A DNA stretch of 64,000 nucleotides from CAWAHD01 sp963781785. GTDB taxonomy: Bacteria; Planctomycetota; Planctomycetia; Isosphaerales; Isosphaeraceae. Shown here piece after piece: positions 37,939 through 47,797 of this stretch (its first letter is position 1; each line of letters opens with the position of its first letter). The stretch is from NCBI GenBank assembly GCA_963781785.1, contig CAWAHD010000005.1, positions 1,302,001 to 1,366,000 of the forward strand. Direction: 5' to 3'. Both the position numbers and the translations under genes were made by a program. The notes under the pieces are model-generated. The model made no database searches. It was not told where the DNA came from and worked only from the letters and a program-made list of their open reading frames with translations.

Positions 37939-40300
37939 ATGAAAGCACGATGGCCGGCCGCGATCATCCTCTGCCTCTTGCAGGCCTCCACTGCGCAGGC
38001 GGTCGATTCCAGGGAACCCGATTCCGCGACGCCGCGCGAGATGGTGCTGTGGTACCGGCAAGCGGCGCAGAGGTGGCCGGAAGGCATGCCGCTGGGCAAC
38101 GGCCTGATCGGGGCCGTGATCTTCGGTGGCGTTTCCCAGGAGCGGATCGCGCTCGAATGAGTCCACGTTCTGGTCCGGCCGTCCCCACGACTACGACAAC
38201 CCTGACGCTCACCGGTACTTTCCCCAGATCCGCGACCTGGTCTTCGCAGGAAAGTACCGGGAAGCCGAGAAAATGGTCGACGAGCACTTCTTCGGCACGC
38301 CGGCAGCGCAGCAGGCATACCAGCCCCTGGGCGACTTGCTGCTCTCATTCGAGGGAACGGGTACAGCCACCGAATACCTCCGCGAGCTCGACCTGGAAAC
38401 CGGCATCGCCAAGGTGACTTATCGCGCCGGCGACGCACTGGTCACCCGCGAGGTCTTTGTCTCCTACCCCGATCGGGTGATGGTCGTGCAGATCAGCTCC
38501 GACAAGCCCGGGGGGGTGTCGGTTCACGCAGAGTTCAAGAGCCCTTATCTGGAGAATGTGGTCGCCCGCCCAGACTCGCTCGTCATGAGCGGCTGCTGGA
38601 AAGGCCCGATCCCCGTGAGGAACTGGCTGATCGCGCCCGTGGAAGGAAAGGGCCTGCGGTTCCAGGCGGTGCTTCGGGCACGTCCGGATGGGGGCAGATC
38701 CGAAGCTGCCGGGACCGGAGTGCGGATCCGGGAAGCAAACGCTGTCACCTTCCTGGTGAGCGCAGCCACGAGTTTCGTGAATGATCACGACATCAGCGGC
38801 GACTCCGCGGCCGCGTGTACGGCGGTCCTCGACCGCACTCGCACAATGGACTACGCCGCGTTACGCCGGCGGCACGCGGATGACGTTCGCGCGCTCTTGG
38901 GCCGCGTCCAACTGCATGTCGGCGATGCCCGCCGGAACGACTCCCCGACCGACGAGCGGTTGAAGGATTTCCGCAGCGGCAAGCCCGATCCGAACCTGGA
39001 GGCCCTGGCCTTCCAGTTCGGCCGATATCTCCTGGTCGCCAGCAGCCGAAAGGGCGGTCAGCCCGCCAACCTCCAGGGGATCTGGAACGAATCGGTCTCG
39101 CCTCCCTGGGGGAGCAAGTACACGATCAACATCAACACCGAGATGAACTACTGGCCGGCGGAGGTGTGTAACCTCAGCGAGTGCCACCAGCCGCTGTTCG
39201 ACATGCTGGGAGACATCGCGGTCACCGGCGCCCGGACGGCCCGGTTATATTACGGGTCAGGCGGCTGGGTTGCCCATCACAACGTCGACCTGTGGCGCGG
39301 CACCGCTCCCGTCGACGCGGCCCGATTCGGCATGTGGCCGGTGGGCGGCGCGTGGCTCTGCCAGCATCTCTGGGAACACTATGCCTTCACGGGCGACCGG
39401 CAATTCCTCGAAGCCGCCTACCCGATCATGAAAGGGTCGGCCCAGTTCCTGCTGGAACTGATGGTGGAAGACCCGAAGCATCACTGGCTGGTGACGCCAT
39501 TCTCCATGTCGCCCGAACATGGCTTTCTCGACAAGGACGGGAAGCTCTGCTTCCTTTCTCCATCGCCGACTCTGGACGTCGCCATCATTCGCGAGCTATT
39601 CCCGCACTGTATTGCCGCGAGTCGGCTGCTCAATGTCGATGCGGACTTCCGCGCCCAGCTCGAGGCCGCCCTCACCCGGCTTCCGCCTTACCAGATCAAC
39701 CGGCGCGGCTCCCTTCAGGAGTGGATCGAGGACTGGATGCCGGGAAACCAGGGACACAACATGTCTCCGAACTTCACGTTCTATCCCGGCAGCTCGATCA
39801 CGCTGCGCGGTACGCCGCCGCTCTCGGCCGCAATCGGAAAAGGGATGGAGTCGCGCCTGATCCGCGGCGGCTGGCCGACCGCGTGGGATATCAGTGTCTG
39901 GGCACGTCTCGAGCGCGGCGACAAGGTCGGCGCCGCGATGCAGGCGATTGTCCGGAATTCGCTCGCACCCAGCCTGCGCAACACCGGCTCCAACCAGGTC
40001 GATTGCAACTTCGGCTACACCGCGGGCGTTGCCGAGGCGCTGGTTCAAAGCCACGCCGGCGAGATCAGCTTGCTGCCCGCACTGCCCGCCGGCTGGACCG
40101 ACGGTTCGGTCCGAGGGTTGCGGGCTCGCGGCGGGTTCGAGGTGAGCATTCAGTGGACGAGCGGCAAGCTTCGAAACGCGGAAATCCGCAGCGCCCGCGC
40201 GACCGACTGCAACGTGCGGTACCAATCGAACACGGCGAGGCTCTCGGCGCAGGCCGGCGAGACGATCCGGCTGAACGGCCAGTTGGCGGCGGTGAATTGA
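37939..40300 (+). CDS. GH95 alpha-L-fucosidase (frameshifted)
   Basis: The protein has about 786 residues. Signal peptide: KARWPAAIILCLLQASTAQA. The GH95 N-terminal motif MPLGNGLIGAVIFGGV is followed by the break: ERIALE-stop in one frame, NESTFWSGRPHDYDNPDAHR in the other. Removing one G (CTCGAATGAG to CTCAATGAG) restores RIALNESTFW. Later signatures: GKYREAEKMVDEHF, GIWNESVSPPWGSKYTININ with TEMNYWPAEVCNLSE (catalytic Asn region), WRGTAPVDAARFGMWPVGGA and the C-terminal domain LLPALPAGWTDGSVRGLRAR. It releases alpha-1,2-fucose from plant or mucin glycans in the periplasm. No other glycan genes are next to it. Confidence 0.85.
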
Positions 40301-40350
40301 TGGCGTTTCCAGGACATGACTCATCCCATGGACCACGGGAGCAACCGGCG

Positions 40351-40818
40351 ATGAAAATCAGCTTTCCACTGGTGCCGATCGAACTTGAGATCACCGCCCG
40401 ACGGCGAACCGAGCCGTTTCGGTTCCGCGTTCGGACTCTGATGATCGCCGTCGCGGTCGTGGCGACCGTGGTCTACCTTTTCCGGCCGCTGTCGGCCGCC
40501 GATCAGCGATTGATGGCCATCTACGAACAATTGGGGAATACGGATCCGAAGCCCTACTTGACCAAGGCGCAAGTGATCAGTCAGATCGGTCCTCCGTCCA
40601 GGAGTGACCCGCCAACCCCAAACACTTGCACGGACTACACCTGGGTGGCGCGCTTCGAGACGCCGATGAGTTATCAGAATTTCGAGTTGAATCTCGCGAT
40701 CGACCCGGACACGGACCGCGTGGCGGCCTGGGGCCTCCACAAGACGGAATACCAAGGGATTCAACTGATCCTTTTCCGGATCGATCAGTTGATAAATCGG
40801 ATCGGCTTCAGGATTTGA
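40351..40818 (+). CDS. Membrane-anchored hypothetical protein
   Basis: The protein has 155 residues. After a short basic N-terminus (TARRRTEPFRFRVR) comes one membrane helix (TLMIAVAVVATVVYLFRPL), then a soluble part with SYQNFELNLAIDPDTDRVAAW. The part after the helix may be periplasmic. The ATG at 40351 has GGGAGC about 10 bases upstream. An in-frame ATG at 40300, directly at the GH95 stop (TGATG), is an alternative start. Its 3' end overlaps the convergent coiled-coil gene by 11 bases. Unknown function. Confidence 0.6.
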   Translation: MKISFPLVPIELEITARRRTEPFRFRVRTLMIAVAVVATVVYLFRPLSAADQRLMAIYEQLGNTDPKPYLTKAQVISQIGPPSRSDPPTPNTCTDYTWVARFETPMSYQNFELNLAIDPDTDRVAAWGLHKTEYQGIQLILFRIDQLINRIGFRI

Positions 40819-42365
40819 CCGCTTTGTCTCGACGTCGAACCGGCAAGTCGATCTGGATGCCGATGCCATCGAGCGTCTGCGCCACCATCCGGTACAGGTA
40901 CTCCGCCTCGTCGAGCTTGTATTTCAGCTCTTCGGCCTGCACGCGCGCCGCTTCCAGCTCGTGTGCCGGCACGAGAGTCGCTTCCGGCGGATTCAAGTCC
41001 ACAGAAATCAGGTGTTCGGCAGCTCGGGCGGTGCTTGCCGCATTGGCGCGTACCGTGATGACCTCGTCGGCGAGCCTCTGGCGCTCCGAACGCTCGGCGG
41101 AGAGCAAAGCCTCATATTCAGACTGGCGCTTCGCTGAAGCGGTGGCGAGGTCCTGGTGTTTCTTCTCGAGCTGCTTGCACGTCGTCTCCGCCGATTGGTG
41201 CTTGCTCTCCAGCTCTTGATGCTGAACGCGAATCGCGGCAAGCTCCGCCGTCAGCCGGTTGCGCTCTTCGAGGTGGTTCCGCTCGGCGAGGGCCAGCGCC
41301 TCTTTGTTGCTCTTCGTCTCGGCATCGAGCTGATCGCGGAGATTCTTGATGGCCGAATCGCGCTTGGCGACCGTCTTCGTCTGTCGCTCGGCCGAATCGA
41401 ATGCACTTTGCCGCTCGCTCGTCACGCGGTCAAGGTCCTTTCGGGCCAGATCGAGATCGTTCTGGCACTGCGCGAGCTGCTGATTCAATCGGTCGTGCTC
41501 CTGGCTCGCGGCCTGAAGATCGGCGTCCAGTTGCTCGATTCGCTGGGCCCGCTCTTCTAGCTCGGCACGGGCGGAACCGAGCTCGTTATCGCGGTTTGCC
41601 AGCTCCCGCTCTAGCGCCTCACGTTCGCCGCGAACGGTGCCGAGATCGCCTTCGTGCACCTTGACTTTCTCGGTCAGGGCGCCGTGCTCCACACGAAAAG
41701 GAACCAGCTCGAGCACCTTCTGCTCGAGCTCGCCGATCAATTGCTCATGTTTCGACTTGCCAGTCGCCAAGTCCTGGTTTTCGTCGCGCAGAGCCTCGAC
41801 GTGACGGGAGAGCTCATCGCGCTCGCGCGCCAGTGATTGAACGTCCGCGGACGCGATCGTGCCCAGGTCAGCCCGAATCGCCTCCAGTTCCGCGGTCACC
41901 GACTCCAGCCGTGCTCCAATCTGGTCCCGATCGGCCCTCAGCTCACTGTGTTCGGCCTGGAGCCGATCGTGTGCGGCTCGCAACTCGTTATTGCCGGCGA
42001 CGAACTGGGCAAGCTGGTTGAGGAGCGGCTTGTCCAGCACGCCGGCTTGCTGGCCCCGAGACTCCTGGCCGGCTACGCGCCGATCGACCCGGCACGTCGA
42101 ACGCCGTGGGATCAACAGCCGGCGACGGCTGGGTCTGCGCGTCGGCCGGAACGGTGAAGATTTGACCGCACGGCTTGCACTTGACCGGGTTGCCAATGTA
42201 CACCCGCCGTACGCTCAAGGTCGCCTTGCACTTCGGACAACTGACGACCACACGCGGGGCAGGAACGGAACCCTCAGTTGAATTCCCGGACACCGGATCG
42301 ATCGCCGTGTCCGGAACCGATGCGCTGGTCGCGTTAATCGGAAAACCGCTGCTGGATGTGCTCAT
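40808..42365 (-). CDS. Zinc-ribbon and coiled-coil protein (frameshifted)
   Basis: The N-terminal piece (42365 to about 42085) carries a zinc ribbon: VVSCPKCKATLSVRRV, then GNPVKCKPCGQIFTVP. The frame then changes. Deleting one G in CCGGGTCGAT joins it to VDRRVAGQESRGQQAGVLDK and a coiled coil of about 400 residues with heptads throughout (about 130-500). It ends in a short globular segment (EYLYRMVAQTLDGIGIQIDL). The whole protein would be about 518 residues, cytosolic, with no membrane helix. Architecture known in planctomycetes (MJ0042-type ribbon plus coiled coil); role unknown. Divergent from glgA. Confidence 0.65.
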
Positions 42366-42721
42366 GATCGCTTTGGCTCGAGTAGACCACTCAAAATCGG
42401 ATCAGTGATGGCTGGTGATTTGCAAAAACCATCAGATGGCTATCATGATGTACTTTTGGGTGCTTTCAAGTAGGGAGTCAAAAAACGACCGATTCCGATC
42501 GCAATCGCGCGCCTATGTTCAATGTTCGATTGTCGGGTCTGGAACGATTGATTAGAATGCTCCTCCTCTGACGGAGCGTCGTGCTTGACGATCCGATGCG
42601 TCTGGCCGACGGCGTCCCGAGTCGGCATTTTCGACTGCCTTGGAGCGGTCCGGCAGTCTGCTCCAGCCCCTCCCCGACTGACGCGGCTCGACGTGAATTC
42701 GCGCCGGGAGCCAGACCAAGG
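42366..42721. other. Divergent intergenic region upstream of glgA
   Basis: The 356 bases are AT-rich at 42410-42560. Candidate promoter words for both directions are present but no pair with good spacing could be fixed. A GTG at 42581 would extend glgA by 47 codons, but those codons show no family similarity. Confidence 0.35.
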
Positions 42722-44257
42722 ATGCATGTGGTCTTCGTCGCCTCGGAAGCCGTTCCTTTCGCCAAGACGGGGGGTCTCGGCGACGTGGCGGCGGCGCTTC
42801 CACGGGCCTTGGAGCAGCAAGGCCACTCGGTAACGCTCTTCCTCCCGTGCTACCGGTCGGCCTGGTCGGCCGGTACGCCACTCACGGGCACAGGGGTGAC
42901 ACTGCACGTACCCGTGGGTGCCGAGACCATCGCGGGTTACGTGCAAGAGAGCCGGCTGCCCAACTCGAACGTGGTAGTTTATCTGATTGACCAGCCGCGC
43001 TATTTCGACCGTGGCGCTCTTTACGGAAAAAACGGCACTGATTACGACGACAACTGCGAGCGGTTCGTCTTCTTCAATCGAGCCGTCCTGGAAGCGATGC
43101 GGGCGCTCCACCTCCAGGCCGACCTGATTCACTGCAACGACTGGCAAACCAGCCTGATCCCGGTGTACTTGAAAACCCTGTATCAAGGGATGGACGGGCG
43201 TGCGCCCTTGGGAACCCTGCTCACGATTCACAACCTCGCTTACCTGGGGCTGTTCCGCCAGTGGGACATGCCCTTGACGGGGCTGGACTGGCGCTTGTTC
43301 AACTGGCGGCAGCTCGAATTCCACGGCCGGCTCTGTTTGATGAAGGGCGGGCTCGTCTTCGCGGACATGCTGAACGCGGTCAGCCCGAGTTACGCCAGGG
43401 AAATCCAGACTCCGCAGTTCGGTTCGGGATTGGATGGACTGCTCCGCCACCGCCGCGCCGATCTCCGGGGAATCGTCAACGGAATTGATACCGAGGCATG
43501 GAGCCCCAGCCGGGAGCCGATGATCGCCGAGTGCTACGACCGATCCACCGTCACGCGCGGCAAGGCCCGATCGAAGGCCTGGCTTCAGCACAGAGCCGGG
43601 CTGGCCGAGCGTCCCGACATCCCGATGTTCGCTCAGATCGGCCGGCTCGACCCCCAAAAAGGGTGGGACCTGCTTGCCGCAGTGGCCCATCGGCTCTTGC
43701 ACCAAGACGTTCAGCTCGTCGTCCTGGGCGAGGGACACCCCAGGTACCACGCCCTCATCGACAATCTCACGGTCAACTACCCGGGAAAGTTCTGGGCTCA
43801 TCTCGGGTTCTCCGACGACCTTGCGCACCAGATCGAGGCCGGCGCCGACCTGTTCCTCATGCCTAGCCTGTTCGAGCCGTGCGGGTTGAACCAGCTTTAC
43901 AGCCTGGCTCACGGGACGGTCCCGGTCGTTCGGGCCACTGGCGGCCTTTCTGACACCGTCGTTGACACCAACGCCCAGACCCTGGCCGATGGAACCGCCA
44001 ATGGCTTTGTCTTCCGGGAGCCCGAGCCCGGCGCACTCTGGTTGGCCATCGAGCGCGCCCTGGCGACTTGGCCAGACCGTAAGGTTTGGCTAAAGTTGAT
44101 CGACACGGGGATGAGTGCCGACTGGTCATGGCGCAGGAGCGCGGCCGAGTATGTTCAGCTTTACCAGGATGTTCAGTGCAAGGCCCAGCTTCCTGGCACG
44201 TCCACCGAACAGAGCGAACCGTCAAGCCGTGCTCCGGCGCGGCTGGGAACGCCTTAA
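42722..44257 (+). CDS. glgA: Glycogen synthase (ADP-glucose), GT5
   Basis: The protein has 511 residues. It transfers glucose from ADP-glucose to growing alpha-1,4-glucan in the cytosol. Visible signatures: VVFVASEAVPFAKTGGLGDV (KTGGL binds ADP-glucose), IHCNDWQTSLIPVYL, TIHNLAYLGLF, GIVNGIDTEAWSP, FAQIGRLDPQKGWDLL and FEPCGLNQLYSLAHGTVPVV with ATGGLSDTV. Length fits the family. First gene of a plus-strand run with GH57, galT and a second GH57. The extension after about 490 is non-conserved. Confidence 0.92.
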   Translation: MHVVFVASEAVPFAKTGGLGDVAAALPRALEQQGHSVTLFLPCYRSAWSAGTPLTGTGVTLHVPVGAETIAGYVQESRLPNSNVVVYLIDQPRYFDRGALYGKNGTDYDDNCERFVFFNRAVLEAMRALHLQADLIHCNDWQTSLIPVYLKTLYQGMDGRAPLGTLLTIHNLAYLGLFRQWDMPLTGLDWRLFNWRQLEFHGRLCLMKGGLVFADMLNAVSPSYAREIQTPQFGSGLDGLLRHRRADLRGIVNGIDTEAWSPSREPMIAECYDRSTVTRGKARSKAWLQHRAGLAERPDIPMFAQIGRLDPQKGWDLLAAVAHRLLHQDVQLVVLGEGHPRYHALIDNLTVNYPGKFWAHLGFSDDLAHQIEAGADLFLMPSLFEPCGLNQLYSLAHGTVPVVRATGGLSDTVVDTNAQTLADGTANGFVFREPEPGALWLAIERALATWPDRKVWLKLIDTGMSADWSWRRSAAEYVQLYQDVQCKAQLPGTSTEQSEPSSRAPARLGTP

Positions 44258-44479
44258 GTTTAATTCAGGATGTTCCGAGCATAAGACCAGAGGCGACCTA
44301 TCCTTGCTAATGCGGGGCTGATGGGATCACCCCGAGCGTTGCGGTGATCCGCCCGGCCCGGTGACGCGGCCGGAGGCCGCGTACCCGCTGTCGGCCTCAA
44401 GCATGCCGCTCAAAAAAGCCGGGTGAGCATGTGCCGCGGAGAACTGAACAAGGGCTTCCACCATCGGGTCGAAGGGTGA

Positions 44480-46672
44480 ATGATGGCAAGCGTTTCTCTC
44501 GCGCTGTTGTGGCACCAGCATCAGCCCTATTATCCCGACGATGTCGCCGGCGAAAACCCGATGCCGTGGGTCCGGCTGCACGCGACCAAAGATTATCTGG
44601 GAATGGCGCTCCATCTCGAGGAAGTCCCCGAATTCCAGTGCACGATCAACCTGGTTCCCAGCCTGCTCGACCAGCTTGACTCTTATGCAAACGGTGGTTC
44701 GGACACTCATCTGAGATTATCGCGGCTGCCCGCGGACGGCCTGGCCGATGACGACGCCCGGGCGATCCTCGACCAGTTTTTCATGGCTTTCCCCGACTCC
44801 ATGATCCGGCCGCACCCGCGGTACCACGAGCTTTTTCTGTCGAGATCGGCCTGGAGCCTGACGGCCGCCCAGGCGCTGTTCCGCTTCCGCCCGCGCGACT
44901 TCCGCGACCTGCAGGTGTGGTCCAACCTTGCGTGGGTCCATCCCTTGCTCTTCGAGAAAGATCCCGAGCTTGCTGAGTTCAAGGCGAAAGGCCACCACTA
45001 TACCGAAGCGGAGAAGCAGTGGTTTCTCGACAAACAGCGCGCCCTGGTCGCCCGGGTCATTCCCGCTCACCGCGAGCTCGCCGCCCGCGGTCAGGTCGAG
45101 CTGACGACGTCGCCCTATTTCCACCCGATCTTACCGCTCTTGCTGGACAAGACGTCGGCGCGCGAGGCGATGCCCGAAGTGGTGTTGCCGGCATATCGAG
45201 GCGGCTACGCCGAAGACGCCCACGCCCACGTGCGGCTGGCGGTCGAGAGCCACACTCGCCACTTCGGCGAGCGGCCCGTGGGCATGTGGCCGAGCGAAGG
45301 GTCGGTCTCGCAGGCTGTGATCCGTCTGCTCAGCGAACAGGGCTTCGAGTGGATCGCCACCGACGAAGAGATCCTCGGGTGTTCGACCGGCGGCAAGATC
45401 GGTCGAGACAGCCGCGGTCACGTGCGCCATCCCGAGCTGCTCTATCGGCCCTGGAAGGTGCGCGAAGGGGCGAGCGAGCTGGCGATCGTGTTTCGGGATC
45501 ATTCGATGTCCGACCAGATCGGATTTCATTATCAGCGGACGCCGGGCCCGGCGGCCGCGGCCGACTTCATGGGAAAGCTGGCCGGCATCGGCGAGGCCTG
45601 CCGGCACAACTCGGCAACGCTCGTACCGGTGATCCTGGACGGTGAGAACTGCTGGGAATACTACCCGGACGGCGGCGTCTCGTTCCTGCGCTCTCTCTAC
45701 CAGGAGGTTGCAAAGAACCCGCACGTTCGCCCGGTCAAGATCGGCGAGTTCCTGCGGGAGCATCCGCCGGCCGACTGCCTGCAACGGCTGTTCGCGGGGA
45801 GCTGGATCAGCCACAACTTCGCGATCTGGGTCGGTCATGCCGAGGACAACCGGGGGTGGGACGCCCTGCATGCAGCTCGAACATTCCTGGTTGACGCCCA
45901 GCGCTCCTCCGGACACCCCGCGGCGACCCTGTCGCGCGCCTGGAACGAGATCTATATCGCCGAGGGCTCCGACTGGTTCTGGTGGTACGGAGACGACCAC
46001 TCGAGCGCGCTCGATGGCCTGTTCGATCACCTGTTCCGCAAACATCTCCGCAATGTCTACACGCTCCTGGGCTCGGACCCGCCGGGGTCGCTGTTTGCCC
46101 CGATCTCGCGCGGCACGGGCCAGAAACTGCTGCACGACCAGCCGAAGAGCTTTTCCAAGGTCAAGATCGACGGCCGGGCGACTTACTTCGAATGGATCGA
46201 CGCCGCTCGCTACATCTGCGGCAACGATCGAGGGACCATGACGCTCGTTGCCCGCGGCCTGCTGGAGTCGATCTGGTTCGGGTTCGATGCCGAGCGGCTC
46301 CTGGTCCGCCTGGATACCCAGGGAGGGCCGGCGCGGGACCGCCTCGCCGAGGCCGATCGCGTGCGAATCGGCTTCCTCGATCCGTCCGACCGCGAGGTCA
46401 TCATCACGGACCTGGGGGTTCATCGTCCCACGGCTTACCTGAACCGTGACGGCCGTTCCGTGGCCAACGGGACATCGATCCAGGCCGCCTCGGCCGCGAT
46501 CCTCGAGCTGGCGGTTCCGTTTCAGCGGCTCGAACTCGAACCGGGCGACCCGATCCGGTTCTACGTCGAGCTGCTCAAGGGAGATGCGAGCGTCGATCGG
46601 GCGCCGCGCGAGGGGATCTTCGACATGGTTACCCCCTCCCCTGATTTCGAGCGGATCATGTGGCAAGTTTGA
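44480..46672 (+). CDS. GH57 alpha-glucan-acting enzyme (alpha-amylase/4-alpha-glucanotransferase type)
   Basis: The protein has 730 residues. The N-terminus LALLWHQHQPYYP is the classic GH57 start. The nucleophile Glu273 lies in VGMWPSEGSVSQAV and the acid Asp387 in VILDGENCWEYYP; WYGDDHSSALDGLFD follows. GH57 enzymes cleave or rearrange alpha-1,4-glucans, or branch them; subtype cannot be fixed from sequence alone. The open frame is intact. It lies about 220 bases after glgA and 25 bases before galT, which fits a glycogen turnover cluster. Confidence 0.88.
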   Translation: MMASVSLALLWHQHQPYYPDDVAGENPMPWVRLHATKDYLGMALHLEEVPEFQCTINLVPSLLDQLDSYANGGSDTHLRLSRLPADGLADDDARAILDQFFMAFPDSMIRPHPRYHELFLSRSAWSLTAAQALFRFRPRDFRDLQVWSNLAWVHPLLFEKDPELAEFKAKGHHYTEAEKQWFLDKQRALVARVIPAHRELAARGQVELTTSPYFHPILPLLLDKTSAREAMPEVVLPAYRGGYAEDAHAHVRLAVESHTRHFGERPVGMWPSEGSVSQAVIRLLSEQGFEWIATDEEILGCSTGGKIGRDSRGHVRHPELLYRPWKVREGASELAIVFRDHSMSDQIGFHYQRTPGPAAAADFMGKLAGIGEACRHNSATLVPVILDGENCWEYYPDGGVSFLRSLYQEVAKNPHVRPVKIGEFLREHPPADCLQRLFAGSWISHNFAIWVGHAEDNRGWDALHAARTFLVDAQRSSGHPAATLSRAWNEIYIAEGSDWFWWYGDDHSSALDGLFDHLFRKHLRNVYTLLGSDPPGSLFAPISRGTGQKLLHDQPKSFSKVKIDGRATYFEWIDAARYICGNDRGTMTLVARGLLESIWFGFDAERLLVRLDTQGGPARDRLAEADRVRIGFLDPSDREVIITDLGVHRPTAYLNRDGRSVANGTSIQAASAAILELAVPFQRLELEPGDPIRFYVELLKGDASVDRAPREGIFDMVTPSPDFERIMWQV

Positions 46673-46697
46673 GAGACCAGACGGGAGGACAGCGTCC

Positions 46698-47768
46698 ATG
46701 CCTGAGCTGCGAAAAGACCCGATTCTGGGGCGGTGGGTGATCATCGCCCACGAACGAGCCCAGCGGCCCCACGACTTCAAAGCCGAGACGCCGGCGCCGT
46801 CCGGCGCAATGGTCTGCCCGTTCTGCGAGGGCGAGGAAGACAAGACCCCTCCGGAAATCATCGCGTACCGCGACTTCGGCTCCCGGCCGAACAGCCCCGG
46901 ATGGCGGATCCGCGTCGTCCCCAATCGGTTTCCCGCCCTCAAGGTGGAAGGGAGCCTCAACAAGCGCGGCGACGGAATCTACGACGTGATGGAAGGGATC
47001 GGCGCGCACGAGGTGATCATCGAGAGTCCCGTCCACCACAAGAGCATGGCCACGCTGCGCCCCGAGAATATTCGCGAAGTCCTCTGGGTGTATCGTGACC
47101 GCCTGGTCGACTTGAAGCGAGACAATCGGCTCGTGCACGGCATGCTGTTCAAGAACGTCGGCGCCGCGGGAGGGGCCAGCCTCGAGCACACCCACAGCCA
47201 GTTGATCGTGACCCCGATCGTGCCGATCTCGGTCTGGGAGGAGATGACCGGAGCACTCGAATTCTTCAACTACCGGGGCCGGTGCATCTTCTGCGACATG
47301 GTCCAGCAGGAGCTCACGGTCGAGAAGAGGATCGTGTACGATTCCGCTCACTTCACGGCGTTCTGCCCATTCGCCAGCCGGTTTCCGTTCGAGACCTGGA
47401 TCGTGCCCAAGACGCACTCGAGCCATTTTGAAAATATCCCCAAGCCGGGCGTCGACGATCTCGGCGTGGTGCTTCATCAGGTCTTGAACAAGCTCGAGCT
47501 CGCTCTCGACAGTCCGGCTTACAACTACATCATCCACACAGCTCCTTTTGACCTGGGCGAGCTGCCGCATTACCATTGGCATATCGAGGTGATCCCCAGA
47601 TTGACGAAGGTCGCGGGTTTCGAGTGGGGCTCGGGCTTCTACATCAACCCCGTTCCTCCCGAGAACGCTGCAAGCTTCCTCCGTGACGTCGAGGTTGTCG
47701 CGGTCGATACCCGGGCCGACCACGGCGAACGTCCAGCGGCCTCCCGGCGGCTGACGCCGGTTCCTTGA
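46698..47768 (+). CDS. galT: Galactose-1-phosphate uridylyltransferase (HIT superfamily)
   Basis: The protein has 356 residues. Cys pair MVCPFCEG (about 36-39) may bind zinc. LEHTHSQLIVTPIVP and the active-site HYHWHIEVIP (His 291, 293 and 295) are typical of GalT-type HIT enzymes. The reaction moves UMP between UDP-glucose and galactose 1-phosphate. Some relatives act on ADP-glucose or glucose 1-phosphate instead, and the glycogen genes on both sides make such a role worth testing. The ATG at 46698 has GGGAGGA 9 bases upstream. Confidence 0.88.
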   Translation: MPELRKDPILGRWVIIAHERAQRPHDFKAETPAPSGAMVCPFCEGEEDKTPPEIIAYRDFGSRPNSPGWRIRVVPNRFPALKVEGSLNKRGDGIYDVMEGIGAHEVIIESPVHHKSMATLRPENIREVLWVYRDRLVDLKRDNRLVHGMLFKNVGAAGGASLEHTHSQLIVTPIVPISVWEEMTGALEFFNYRGRCIFCDMVQQELTVEKRIVYDSAHFTAFCPFASRFPFETWIVPKTHSSHFENIPKPGVDDLGVVLHQVLNKLELALDSPAYNYIIHTAPFDLGELPHYHWHIEVIPRLTKVAGFEWGSGFYINPVPPENAASFLRDVEVVAVDTRADHGERPAASRRLTPVP

Positions 47769-47797
47769 TGCTGCCGTGTACTCTAGAAGGGGCGAAC

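Noticed and set aside
42443..43912. Minus-strand frame of 489 codons opposite glgA
   Set aside because: Shadow of glgA; the translation has no motif and crosses the intergenic region.
44258..44479. tRNA or small RNA between glgA and the GH57 gene
   Set aside because: No cloverleaf or conserved T-loop word (GGTTCGAATCC-like) was found here or elsewhere in the window.
45131..46963. Minus-strand frame of 610 codons opposite the first GH57 gene
   Set aside because: No protein family resemblance; the plus-strand GH57 with catalytic Glu and Asp explains the DNA.
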